Origin: Myxococcales bacterium
GTDB taxonomy: Bacteria > Myxococcota > Myxococcia > Myxococcales > Myxococcaceae
Assembly (NCBI GenBank): GCA_020846875.1
Contig: JADLDB010000060.1
Coordinates: 1-64,000, forward strand
Length of the DNA stretch: 64,000 nucleotides
Reading direction: 5' to 3'
Under the pieces are notes generated by a model. That model did not search any database, was not told where the DNA came from, and saw only the letters and a list, made by a program, of their open reading frames with translations. How positions within the stretch are numbered: the first letter of the stretch is position 1; every line of letters begins with the position of its first letter. Positions 37,487-45,321 of this stretch are shown here, in pieces. The translations under genes and the position numbers were made by a program.

Positions 37487-38221
37487 GTGGCATCCAAGGC
37501 CAACCGCATTTGGGCACCCTCGGACAGCAAGGCCCAAGAGGCATTCTGCCGTCACCAGATGATTGCCGAGATCTACTGCCACGCCGCCCGAACCAAGCGG
37601 CACATTGAGGTCCTGTCTCACGACATCGATGTGAACGGAGTCGATCTCACCCTCGTTCACGACGGGACGGTGGTTCCGCTCCAGCTCAAGAGCCGAATCG
37701 ACAAGTCCACCACGAAACGGTGGGACGTGAGGCGCCGAATCATCTTCCCGGCGACGTTCTCGGTGGCTCACAGGGGGCTGTTCGACTCCGGCGAGCCCAC
37801 GAACGAGGGGCTTGGCGGCGCTCTGCTGGTCCAGGACACGGTGGAGATGGCGACCGAGCCGTTCGTTCGACTGTGGTACCGGGTCGGGCGCCTCGACCTC
37901 ATTCGGCTTCGCAGCGAGAAACGCTTCAACAAGTTCATCAAAGCATCCGAGGCCTGCCCTGACTCCCTGACACTGTGGGAATCCAGCCTCACGCCACCAT
38001 TGACCATCGGCGAAGTGCTCTGGTTGCTCCTGGACATCGACTCACTCTCTCCGTTGGTTTCCGACTGCTCCGCCCCATGGTTGGTGATCGGAAACCTGCG
38101 AGAGGATTCGACTTCGTTCGAGGCCGGTCGACAGGAGTACTTGGCGTTCGAGAAAGCAGCCAAAGCCAGATTCAAGACGGTGAGCCAAGCATCCAGCTCC
38201 CCCACGGCCGCCCAGAAATAG
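37487..38221 (+). CDS. PD-(D/E)XK-like protein, 244 aa
   Basis: The N-terminal half has a PD-(D/E)XK arrangement: IDVNGVDLTLVHDGTVVPLQ followed by LKSRIDKS gives Asp, then Q-x-K. It resembles small restriction-like proteins that read DNA or protein ends. The rest is unknown (LIRLRSEKRFNKFIKASEAC, WLLLDIDSLSPLVSDCSAPW). It starts at GTG after AGGAGG. It stands divergent from the Hma-type helicase, so it may be a further defence gene or an orphan effector. No partner gene is adjacent on the same strand within 100 bases. Confidence 0.6.
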   Translation: MASKANRIWAPSDSKAQEAFCRHQMIAEIYCHAARTKRHIEVLSHDIDVNGVDLTLVHDGTVVPLQLKSRIDKSTTKRWDVRRRIIFPATFSVAHRGLFDSGEPTNEGLGGALLVQDTVEMATEPFVRLWYRVGRLDLIRLRSEKRFNKFIKASEACPDSLTLWESSLTPPLTIGEVLWLLLDIDSLSPLVSDCSAPWLVIGNLREDSTSFEAGRQEYLAFEKAAKARFKTVSQASSSPTAAQK

Positions 38222-38334
38222 GCGCCGGCCTCTCGGGATAAGAGCGTGGCAGGGCAACTTGCCGGCGCTCGACCATTCCCGGTCGGCGTCTTCTGGTCGC
38301 TGGGCGCAGCTTGCCCCGACCGAGGGCACGGCCC

Positions 38335-39210
38335 ATGTCGTTCAACATCCTGAAGTCCGCCCTCCCCACGAAGGGCGACCACCTCGGCGACGTCATCTGG
38401 TGGCAGCTCGCCGACGCCGAAGTCAGCCGCACCCGGCTCGAAACGCTGTGGCTGGGGGCCGGGCTGGACAAGTCGCTCCTCCCCGAGGCGCCCACCGCCG
38501 AGAAGGCGTTGAAGACCGCCATTCGGGAGACCCAGGTCGGCCACCTGGAGCACCTGCTTCGCCTCGGCAAGGAGGACTCCAACGAGGTCGTCTTCGCCGT
38601 CGTCCATGAGGCCCACGAGGCAGATGGGTCGCTCAGCTACACGCAGGAGGCCCGCATCAAGCTGGACCGGCTCCACGAGCAGCTCATCGTCGACAACCCG
38701 AGCCACGAGCTCGTGTCCGCTGTCCGGGTGGCCTTCGAGCGCTTGCGCCTCAACCACACCAGCGACGATGTTCGGCGCAGTGTCGTGCGGAGCCTGCGCT
38801 CGTTCTCGGCGGTGGCCCTCCGGGAGTCCGGCGGCATTTACTGGGTGCCTCGGACCTACTCGCCGAAGCTGCGCCAGTTGCAGCAGGCCATCGAGACCAT
38901 CGGCAGCTCGAAGGTGTACCTGCTCCCGATTCACGACAGCTCCGATGCCAGCCGCACGCTGGGAGAAGTCGCCCAGGCGTCCGTCGTCCAGGAGCTCGAC
39001 GCCCTGAAGTTCGAGGTCGAGGGCTTCCTGCAGAGTCCCCCTGACCGGCCGTCGACCCTCGTGCGCCGGCTGGAGGCGTTCGAGTCGCTGAAGACGAAGG
39101 CCGCCCTCTACCGGGACATCCTGCGTGTTCAGGTCGCCGACCTCGATGAGCAGCTCGCCCGGCTGACGGGATCCGTCGAGCAGCTCCTCGACACCAAGTT
39201 CGCTGCGTAG
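38335..39210 (+). CDS. DUF6744-family protein of MoxR-VWA operon
   Basis: A 291-residue protein of the DUF6744 type, which is found next to MoxR ATPase and VWA genes. It begins MSFNILKSALPTKGDHLGDV and has conserved GGIYWVPRTYSPKL and KVYLLPIHDSSDASRTLGEV. The last 60 residues form a coiled coil (VADLDEQLARLTGSVEQLL). Its job is unknown. The ATG is preceded by GAGGG and it leads the operon with MoxR and VWA genes, so it is probably the client or effector that the MoxR-VWA machine remodels (inference). Confidence 0.7.
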   Translation: MSFNILKSALPTKGDHLGDVIWWQLADAEVSRTRLETLWLGAGLDKSLLPEAPTAEKALKTAIRETQVGHLEHLLRLGKEDSNEVVFAVVHEAHEADGSLSYTQEARIKLDRLHEQLIVDNPSHELVSAVRVAFERLRLNHTSDDVRRSVVRSLRSFSAVALRESGGIYWVPRTYSPKLRQLQQAIETIGSSKVYLLPIHDSSDASRTLGEVAQASVVQELDALKFEVEGFLQSPPDRPSTLVRRLEAFESLKTKAALYRDILRVQVADLDEQLARLTGSVEQLLDTKFAA

Positions 39211-39247
39211 TCGGCGTCGCTTCCTCTGCATCGCCCCAACCGGTCGC

Positions 39248-39271
39248 TGTCCGGTTGTCCGCTTGTCCGGT
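39248..39271 (+). repeat. Three tandem 8-bp repeats upstream of MoxR gene
   Basis: TGTCCGGT-TGTCCGCT-TGTCCGGT, three units of TGTCCGNT at an exact 8-base period. They lie 23 bases before the MoxR ATG. The same octamers occur at 55309-55332 in another intergenic region, so they are likely sites for one DNA-binding protein. Confidence 0.55.
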
Positions 39272-39293
39272 TCACCCCCTTCCCGGAGTTCCC

Positions 39294-40436
39294 ATGAACA
39301 AGACCCTTCAGAAGCTCAGGACCGAGCTGCACTCCCTCTTCCCCGAGCGGCGGCTCGTCATCGACGGCGCTCTCTGCGCAGTGCTGGCTCGGGAGCACGT
39401 GCTGCTCCTCGGGCCTCCCGGCACCGCCAAGAGCGCCCTGGTCCGGGCCATCGCCCAGGCCCTCGACGCCAGCTACTTCGAGCGGCTGCTTACGAAGTTC
39501 AGCACGCCCGAGGAGCTGTTCGGCCCCATCTCGCTCCAGGCGCTGGAGCAGGACCAGTTCATCCGAGTCACCACGGGCATGCTGCCCGAGGCCCAGTTGG
39601 CCTTCGTCGATGAGGTCTTCAAGGCCAACAGCGCCATCCTCAACTCGATGCTCACCCTCATCAACGAGCGCACCTTCAGCAACGGTGGCTCGCCGGTGCC
39701 GGTGCCGCTCATCTCGCTGTTCGGCGCCAGCAACGAGCTGCCGGAGAGCCGGGAGCTGGAGGCGTTGTTCGACCGGTTCCTCCTGCGCTTCGAGGTGAAC
39801 TACCTCCTCCGCCCGGGGAACCTGCGGGCAGTCCTCTCGGCGCCGGAGCCAGTCGCCAAGGTGTCCCTGCCGCTCCAGGAGCTGCAGGCGGCGCAGGCCG
39901 AGGTCGACTCGGTGAAGGTGACGGACGACACCGTCGATGCGCTCATCTCGATTCGAGAGGGGCTGAAGACGGAGGGCATCGTCGCCTCGGACCGGCGCTG
40001 GAAGAAGTCGCTTCGGGTTGTTCAGGCGGCGGCCTACCTCGGGGGCGAGTCCGAGACGTCGCCTGAGGACCTCGCCATCCTGACGGACTCCCTGTGGCGG
40101 GAGCCCAAGGAGCGCCCGAAGGTGGCCCGCACGGTGGGGAAGCTGGCCGACCCCATCAGCTCCCAGGCCATCGAGATTCTCGATGCGGCCCGAGAGACGG
40201 CGGGCAAGGTGCAGGCGCTCAAGACGAGCGACAGGAAGGCGTACCTGGCCCAGGCTGCCCAGGCCCTCGAAGAGTTCCGGGCGCAGCAGGCGAAGCTGGG
40301 CGAGCTGGGGAAGTCCGCCGGCAAGCGGGCCCAGGCGTCCATCAGCGATGCCATCGCCGAGGTGAACGGGCTCCATGCGGAGCTCGCTCGCTCGGTGTCC
40401 ACCGGCCTCGGGCTGGGCATGAGGGCGCTGCGGTGA
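39294..40436 (+). CDS. MoxR-family AAA+ ATPase
   Basis: A 380-residue AAA+ ATPase of the MoxR/RavA type. Walker A is GPPGTAKS at residues 40-47, Walker B AFVDEVFK, with sensor SLFGASNELPESRELEALFD and FDRFLLRFEVNYLL. The C-terminal helical part (QAAQALEEFRAQQAKLGELG) is a coiled coil. MoxR ATPases act as chaperones with VWA partners. The ATG has GGAG five bases upstream, and the stop overlaps the VWA GTG (GTGA). It lies in the DUF6744-MoxR-VWA operon. I take the start at 39294 rather than the open 13-codon extension. Confidence 0.85.
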   Translation: MNKTLQKLRTELHSLFPERRLVIDGALCAVLAREHVLLLGPPGTAKSALVRAIAQALDASYFERLLTKFSTPEELFGPISLQALEQDQFIRVTTGMLPEAQLAFVDEVFKANSAILNSMLTLINERTFSNGGSPVPVPLISLFGASNELPESRELEALFDRFLLRFEVNYLLRPGNLRAVLSAPEPVAKVSLPLQELQAAQAEVDSVKVTDDTVDALISIREGLKTEGIVASDRRWKKSLRVVQAAAYLGGESETSPEDLAILTDSLWREPKERPKVARTVGKLADPISSQAIEILDAARETAGKVQALKTSDRKAYLAQAAQALEEFRAQQAKLGELGKSAGKRAQASISDAIAEVNGLHAELARSVSTGLGLGMRALR

Positions 40437-41704
40437 AGCGGCTCATCTACGACGTGCCTCGCTGGCACTGCTTCCTGCACCGGGAGGCTCGGGGACTCGA
40501 TGCGGCGCAGCCGTGGGACTCGCCCGGGCTGAAGCTGGCCGACGAGCTGTTCGACCGGCTCTACGCCGGGGAGCCCGAGGGCGGTGAGGTCGAAGGCCAG
40601 GTCGACCTCCACCAGCGGTGGGCGCAGGAGTTCCACCGCAACATCGAGCAGCTCCCGTCGTTCCAGCGGTTGGCGACCGAGTGTCAGAACGACGCCATCG
40701 CCGCTGCCTCTGCGGTCGAGGCCCTGACGAAGGCGCTCAAGCCGACTCCTCCCGAGCCGAACTCCGCTCCCTCGACTGCGCCTCGGCGAGGGCTGGCCAC
40801 TGCGTGCCAGCGGGCTTCCAAGGCTGTCGAGGAGGTGCGGGAGGCGCTTGAGGGCCTGGGCGAGGTGGCCTTCGGCAGGGCGGCAGGGTTCGGCAGCGAG
40901 GGGGCTCGCCCCTCGGAGGGGAGCCGCTCTCGGCCCCTCGCCACTCGGCTGAAGAGTGACAACCGGCTGCTCCGAATCGCTCTCTTGGCCGGGCGGTTCA
41001 AGCGCATCGCTGCCGCCAAACAGCGCCAGAAGGTGAAGCACGGCGCCGAGGAAATCACCGACGTCGAACTCGGAGGTGCGCTGGCTCGGCTCCTCCCCGT
41101 CGAGCTGGCCAAGCTGCGTCGGCCGAGGTTCCGGCTGGCGTTGCTCAGGGACCTCGTCGAGCGCCGGGCCATGCAGTACCAGCTCTCCGGCGCTGAGACG
41201 CTGGGTAAGGGCCCCCTCGTCGTCTGTCTGGACAAGAGCGGCTCGATGGACGGACCTCCCGACATCTGGGCGACGGCGGTGGCGCTCGCTCTCCTGGACA
41301 TCGCCAAGCGGCAACGGCGTCCGTTTGCGCTGCTCGGCTTCGACGGGGGCGTGAAGTTCGAGGCCCTCGTGCAGCCCCATGAGCCGCTCCCCGAGGAGGG
41401 GCTCTTCGTGTCGTGCAGCGGGGGGACGAGCATCGCCAACGTGCTCTCCACCGGGCTGTCGCTGATTCGCCGCCACCCTGGGGCGCTGAAGAAGGCTGAC
41501 GTGGTGCTCATCACCGACGGGGAGAGCGACACGGCTCCAGCGGCCGAGCTCCGGGCGGTGGCCAGCGAGCTGGGCGTCACGGTGCTGGGGTTCGGCATCG
41601 GCGCCGATGCTCGGGCGCTGGAGCCCTGGTGCGACGAGGTCCAGACGGTCACCAACTTGTCGGCCATGGATGACGCCACCGCCGAGAAGCTGTTCACGGT
41701 TTGA
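40433..41704 (+). CDS. VWA-domain protein, partner of MoxR
   Basis: A 423-residue protein with a von Willebrand A domain in its C-terminal half. The MIDAS motif is DKSGSM at residues 267-272, followed by VSCSGGTSIANVLSTGL (the Thr of the second MIDAS loop) and DVVLITDGESDTAPAAEL. The N-terminal half is helical (SFQRLATECQNDAIAAASAV). It resembles ViaA of the RavA-ViaA pair. GTG 40433 overlaps the MoxR stop, so MoxR and VWA are co-translated. It binds a metal at MIDAS and probably presents a target to the ATPase. Confidence 0.85.
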   Translation: MKRLIYDVPRWHCFLHREARGLDAAQPWDSPGLKLADELFDRLYAGEPEGGEVEGQVDLHQRWAQEFHRNIEQLPSFQRLATECQNDAIAAASAVEALTKALKPTPPEPNSAPSTAPRRGLATACQRASKAVEEVREALEGLGEVAFGRAAGFGSEGARPSEGSRSRPLATRLKSDNRLLRIALLAGRFKRIAAAKQRQKVKHGAEEITDVELGGALARLLPVELAKLRRPRFRLALLRDLVERRAMQYQLSGAETLGKGPLVVCLDKSGSMDGPPDIWATAVALALLDIAKRQRRPFALLGFDGGVKFEALVQPHEPLPEEGLFVSCSGGTSIANVLSTGLSLIRRHPGALKKADVVLITDGESDTAPAAELRAVASELGVTVLGFGIGADARALEPWCDEVQTVTNLSAMDDATAEKLFTV

Positions 41705-41779
41705 GGAGGAGTGCTTCGACTCCGCTCATCTCCTTGGACGTGAAGAACTTCGGAGGCCTCCGGGCAAGGAGGTGATGGC

Positions 41780-41896
41780 GTGTGGAAGACGGTCGTGTGG
41801 TTCGCCCGGCACCCTGTGACGCAGAAGGTCCTGGTCGCCGTGGCGATGGCGCTCCTGAGTGAGCTGCAGAAGGCGCCCAGGAGACCCAAGCGGTAG
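41780..41896 (+). CDS. 38-aa hydrophobic/basic peptide after VWA gene
   Basis: A GTG-started frame of 38 codons with a near-ideal ribosome site, AAGGAGGTGAT, six bases upstream. It reads VWKTVVWFARHP, then TQKVLVAVAMALLSELQKAP and a basic tail (RRPKR). One amphipathic or membrane-associated helix is likely. It is followed by a hairpin at 41906 that looks like a terminator, so it closes the MoxR-VWA operon. It may be an effector peptide or a membrane-acting toxin; not recognised. Confidence 0.6.
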   Translation: MWKTVVWFARHPVTQKVLVAVAMALLSELQKAPRRPKR

Positions 41897-41905
41897 TCGA
41901 AGAGG

Positions 41906-41933
41906 AGTGCCCGGTGCTTCTTGGCCGGGCACT
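41906..41933 (+). terminator. Hairpin terminator after the MoxR-VWA operon
   Basis: AGTGCCCGG and CCGGGCACT form a perfect 9-bp stem with a 10-base loop, followed by TCGTTT. It lies between convergent genes (41780-41896 plus, 41964-42536 minus) and may terminate both. The T-run is weak. Confidence 0.6.
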
Positions 41934-41963
41934 TCGTTTACGTCTCGAAGCTCCGCTGCGGAA

Positions 41964-42536
41964 TCAGGTCCGCTCGAACTTGATGCGAACACCGGCTGGC
42001 TTCGGGCGGCTCACCGGGTCGTCGATCACGACACGACCATTGGTCAGTCGGAGAGTGCCTCCGAGCTGGTAGCCGCTCTCCACCGACGCCTTCGGGGTGA
42101 ACTCGGCGCAGTCCGCAGGAACCGCCACGGAGTACCGATGCCCGACGAATCCTTCCCGGTGCCCATTGAGGCCGAAGTGGATCTCGAGCGACCACGGCTC
42201 GGTGGCCTTCGTCTGGGTGGCGAAGGCGACGACCTCATTGGAGATGTCCTCCAAGTGGCCGGCCTCGGTCTTGAGGAAGACCCCCTGGACCCTGACCATG
42301 GAGGCGAGCCACTGGACCGGCACTTCAAGCTGCATGCGCTCGTTGGCCGCCGAACCCTCTTCAATGTCGAGCCGAAGAACACGCTCCCCGTTGGCTCCAA
42401 GGTTGCCTCGGTCTTCGACCACCTGAGCGACCAGCCCCTTGCCTGCCCAGAGGATGCCGACCTTGTTCCCCACACGCACCTTGGCCGGAGCCTTTCCGGC
42501 AGGCGAGGGACGGGGCTTGGTGACGGGCGACGACAT
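41964..42536 (-). CDS. Hypothetical 190-aa protein paired with HEPN gene
   Basis: Unrecognised. The N-terminus has a small beta-rich stretch (RVGNKVGILWAGKGLVAQVV) of SH3/KOW-like appearance, as in RNA- or ribosome-binding domains; the remainder (EPWSLEIHFGLNGHREGFVG) is also beta-rich. The start is ATG 42536. It is directly downstream (12-base gap) of the HEPN gene on the same strand, so the two form an operon. In this position it may neutralise or guide the HEPN RNase (inference). Confidence 0.5.
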   Translation of the reverse strand: MSSPVTKPRPSPAGKAPAKVRVGNKVGILWAGKGLVAQVVEDRGNLGANGERVLRLDIEEGSAANERMQLEVPVQWLASMVRVQGVFLKTEAGHLEDISNEVVAFATQTKATEPWSLEIHFGLNGHREGFVGHRYSVAVPADCAEFTPKASVESGYQLGGTLRLTNGRVVIDDPVSRPKPAGVRIKFERT

Positions 42537-42548
42537 GATCAAAGGGTA

Positions 42549-43148
42549 CTACCAGGGTCGGGTCCCAACAACCCGACCGATGTGGGCCGCCAGCACTTCG
42601 TCGAGCCCCTTGGCCAACTCGTTGAGAATCCTACGCCACCGTCGCACCCAGGCGAGGTTCGGCTTCGTGTTCTCCAGCATCCCCAGTTCGTCAGGCGTAA
42701 AGACGAAGTCCTGGTGGCCGATGGCATTGCGCCACGTGACGAGCTGGTCGAGGCGTTTCTTGCGGGCTTCGTTGAGGGCGTTGAGCTGCTTGAGTTCGTC
42801 GAAGACCTTCACAATGCCGAGCCGCTTGTAATCGCTGGTGATGTTCGGGCTGTTGGCATTGCCGCTGTCGAGCTTTCTTCCCTGCGTCATGATCGAGAGG
42901 AAGACTTGGCGGACGTCCTGATTCCCGATTGTGTTCATCAAGTGGTTCGTGGCCTCCGTATGGAGGTCCCGGCAGAACTTCTGGAACTGGGCGGCTAGCG
43001 CAACGAGGTAGGCATGGTTCAGCTGCTCGGTCAGGTACCGACGACCCCGGCCAGTCCGGCGCCCGCTCACGGCGCCGTGTGCGTTCTCCAGCTCGTCGAG
43101 CTTGTGGGCCGAGTCGTTCTGCCAGTGGGTGAGCGCCGTCGATGGCAT
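42549..43148 (-). CDS. HEPN-domain protein (putative RNase)
   Basis: A 199-residue helical protein with the HEPN RNase signature R-x4-H: R140 to H145 in LVTWRNAIGHQDFVF. Preceding helices (LVALAAQFQKFCRDLHTEAT) fit the HEPN bundle. HEPN proteins cut RNA in toxin-antitoxin, CRISPR and abortive infection systems. It is followed by the 190-aa protein as an operon. No nucleotidyltransferase (MNT) partner, the common HEPN antitoxin, is present here, so pairing with 41964-42536 would be unusual. Confidence 0.6.
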   Translation of the reverse strand: MPSTALTHWQNDSAHKLDELENAHGAVSGRRTGRGRRYLTEQLNHAYLVALAAQFQKFCRDLHTEATNHLMNTIGNQDVRQVFLSIMTQGRKLDSGNANSPNITSDYKRLGIVKVFDELKQLNALNEARKKRLDQLVTWRNAIGHQDFVFTPDELGMLENTKPNLAWVRRWRRILNELAKGLDEVLAAHIGRVVGTRPW

Positions 43149-43487
43149 GGTTGCCTGGGGGCGGGAGGCCCGCCGTTCCTACTGCTCTTCGCCGCATGTC
43201 ACGAGCATCAACTGCACGGCCCTCGGCCGCTCGACTCGGCCGCCGGGCGGAAGCGCTTCGAACCAGCCCAGAAGAAGACCTGGGACCAGAGAAGAAGCGA
43301 CTGGAGTGAGAACCTCGTTCTTCTCCTTCAGCGTCTCGACGTTGAAGAAGAACAAGTAGAGGGAGGGGAAGAACGGGACGACGCCCGAGCCGCCCACGGC
43401 GAAGGGCGGAGGCCTATCACCACTGCGTGGCGTGGCGTGCACATTTAAACCTCGCAACCAGTGGTAATTCCTCAGGATGGGCCTCAG
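43149..43487. other. Intergenic region upstream of HEPN operon
   Basis: This roughly 340-base stretch has no convincing gene. A 92-codon minus-strand frame (43179-43457) is open but has no ribosome site and no family features, so I leave it out. An AT-richer patch (ACATTTAAAC) lies at 43441-43450, next to the iteron-like repeats. The HEPN promoter should be here. Confidence 0.4.
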
Positions 43488-43545
43488 ACCAGGGGAAAGC
43501 GTTCCCCGTACCAGGGGAAAGCGATGCGGGAACCAGGGGAAAGCG
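43488..43545. repeat. Three direct repeats at exactly 22-bp spacing (iteron-like)
   Basis: ACCAGGGGAAAGCG occurs identically at 43488, 43510 and 43532, a 22-base period (two helical turns). It lies 9 bases beyond the stop codon of 43554-45077, next to a short AT-rich stretch (43441-43475). Direct repeats at two-turn spacing are the hallmark of iterons bound by plasmid Rep proteins, or of operator arrays. The first copy continues into GGGGAA-AGCG-TTCCCC, a small inverted repeat. Confidence 0.65.
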
Positions 43546-43553
43546 TTCTCCGG

Positions 43554-45077
43554 CTACTTCTTCTTGCCCTTCAGCCTCGACCTGAAGCTGCGCTTCAGCG
43601 CCTGGCGCCCCCGGTTCTGGTGCTTGCCGGCCTGGCTGACCAGGGCATGCGCTGCGCCCACCAGAGTTCCCAACCGGAAGGCATGAGCCGGGTCGTCGCC
43701 ATCTCGCCAGAGGAAAGCCCCGTCAGGTCCCTCGATGCTCACCCACCGGTTGATGACGTACTCCATCAGGTCCAGCGGCACCCCTACCTTCTTGAACATC
43801 GCCTCCCAGGCGGCATTGGAGATGATGGCGTAGCCCTTGGTGGCCACGAGCTCGGCCTGGTTGCGGAACTCCTCCAGTAGCAGGAGCTGCAGAGCCGCCT
43901 GGGCACCGTGCGTGCCTGTGTGCCCCACGAGCGGCGGCAACTCCATGGGGACTGGCACCAGCTTCTTGGCCTCCCGCTGGCGCAGCGACTTGCCCATCAG
44001 GGCGACGTAGGCGGGCAGGAGAGGGTCATCGACCTCGATGGTCAGCTTTGCCGGTTTCCCCCGAGCGGCAGGTGTGAGCGACCACGAGAGCAAGCTCCGA
44101 CCCTTGCCGTCAGGACGCCACAGCTCCAGCGCCTGGAACAGGTCGAGCAGCTTCCTCAGGATGCCGCTCACCTTCGCCCCTTTGGCGCCGAGCTCGGTCG
44201 CCAACGCATCGAGCCCGCCCGAGAGCTCCACCTTTCGCTCGCCGGTTGGTGCGACCTTCGCCAGGAGCCATCGGAGTAACCGGTGGGCGTGAATGCTCTC
44301 CGCCAACCCGAGGGAATCGACCAGGACCTGGCGCTGCTTCTCGGTCGTGGTCGGCCCGAAGTTGAACTGGGCGACCAACTTGCCGGCGGTGAAGACGAAG
44401 GCCCCCTTCTCGGAGCGCCGCACCTTGCGACTCGGGTCCCAGAAGGCAGCGACGATGGTCTGCAGAACGCCACTGGCGATGGCCGGCACCTTCTCTTGGA
44501 GTTCGACCTCGGCTCCCCCGACGGGCACGTCCGACTGGTCCTTCGCCGACTCGGCTGCGAGCTTCGCCTCGGCAGCGGCCAGCGCTGGTTCGTCGTGCCG
44601 CAGCACGTTCCACACCAACTCGCCGAGAGCGGCCGAGCTGGAACCCGGTCCGTGCTCTTTCCATCGGCCGAACAGCGCCTGCCGGGAATGCAGCCTGGGA
44701 CTTTCCTTGTACGAAGCCCAGGCCTGCCGGGCCCTCTCGCCGAGGACCACCGCCACCTTCTTGCCCTCGTCGCCGAACTCAGCAACGAGGTACTCGGCGA
44801 ACACCGCATCAAAGCCCAGCACGCCGTTCTCTTCACGGGCGAGGCGGTCTCTGGCGCTTTCCAGGTGCTCGACGAGGTGCTCAACCCGCTGGGCAAACTC
44901 GTCCCGGAGAACAGCGGCGTGCGCCGGGCTCACCTGGCCGACTCGGAGCTGCTCCGTCTTGGCGATGAGGTCCACCGCCCAGTGGGTCAGCTCGTACTTC
45001 GACTGACTCCGGTTGCGCAGGGCCGAGAGCACGAGCTCCAGCTCGACGAGATGCTCGTCCTGTAGACCCTGCGCCAA
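43554..45077 (-). CDS. Unrecognised 507-aa protein, possible replication initiator
   Basis: A long helical protein. Residues about 285-360 look like a winged helix (LDALATELGAKGAKVSGILR, then KLLDLFQALELWRPDGKGR and SLLSWSLTP). The C-terminus is basic (SRLKGKKK). The start is TTG 45077, seven bases after GAGGAGG. Its stop is beside three iteron-like repeats. Taken together, a Rep-type initiator or a large DNA-binding regulator is possible, but no catalytic motif or known Rep family is visible, so this is a hypothesis. Confidence 0.45.
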   Translation of the reverse strand: MAQGLQDEHLVELELVLSALRNRSQSKYELTHWAVDLIAKTEQLRVGQVSPAHAAVLRDEFAQRVEHLVEHLESARDRLAREENGVLGFDAVFAEYLVAEFGDEGKKVAVVLGERARQAWASYKESPRLHSRQALFGRWKEHGPGSSSAALGELVWNVLRHDEPALAAAEAKLAAESAKDQSDVPVGGAEVELQEKVPAIASGVLQTIVAAFWDPSRKVRRSEKGAFVFTAGKLVAQFNFGPTTTEKQRQVLVDSLGLAESIHAHRLLRWLLAKVAPTGERKVELSGGLDALATELGAKGAKVSGILRKLLDLFQALELWRPDGKGRSLLSWSLTPAARGKPAKLTIEVDDPLLPAYVALMGKSLRQREAKKLVPVPMELPPLVGHTGTHGAQAALQLLLLEEFRNQAELVATKGYAIISNAAWEAMFKKVGVPLDLMEYVINRWVSIEGPDGAFLWRDGDDPAHAFRLGTLVGAAHALVSQAGKHQNRGRQALKRSFRSRLKGKKK

Positions 45078-45244
45078 TGTACCGCCTCCTCGTGTGCCAG
45101 AGCGGCACGGCGGCTCCTCGGGAGAAGAAGAAGGCGGGGCAGTCGGCCCGAGGAGACCGACGTTCGGGGTCGACGTTCCCTAGCCCCAAGCGCACTTGTA
45201 CCCGGCGGTCCAGCCAACCGCCAATGACGCCCGGCGTCAGGTGA

Positions 45245-45262
45245 GTGAAAGATTGCTTTCAC
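45245..45262. promoter_or_regulatory. Operator-like palindrome 1 upstream of annealing-protein operon
   Basis: GTGAAAGATTGCTTTCAC, 7-bp perfect arms (GTGAAAG/CTTTCAC) with a 4-base spacer. It shares GTGAAA...TTTCAC and total length (18) with a second copy at 45322. Between divergent genes 45077 and 45446. Confidence 0.6.
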
Positions 45263-45321
45263 CCTGCGGGCCGAAGTTCCGGAAAGACCCGTAGCACGAG
45301 CACTTTCGAGGGGTGTTCAGG

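Noticed and set aside
37768-39231. 487-codon minus-strand frame
   Set aside because: Antisense to the 37487 and DUF6744 genes; no motif or ribosome site.
39129-41476. Long minus-strand frames opposite the MoxR and VWA genes
   Set aside because: Shadows of the plus-strand genes, which contain Walker and MIDAS motifs.
43179-43457. 92-codon minus-strand frame between the iteron-like repeats and the HEPN gene
   Set aside because: No ribosome site, no recognisable features, Pro/Gly-rich composition; treated as non-coding.
43488-43545. Short CRISPR array
   Set aside because: Repeats are 14 bases with 8-base spacers and no cas genes are nearby; spacing fits iterons or operators instead.
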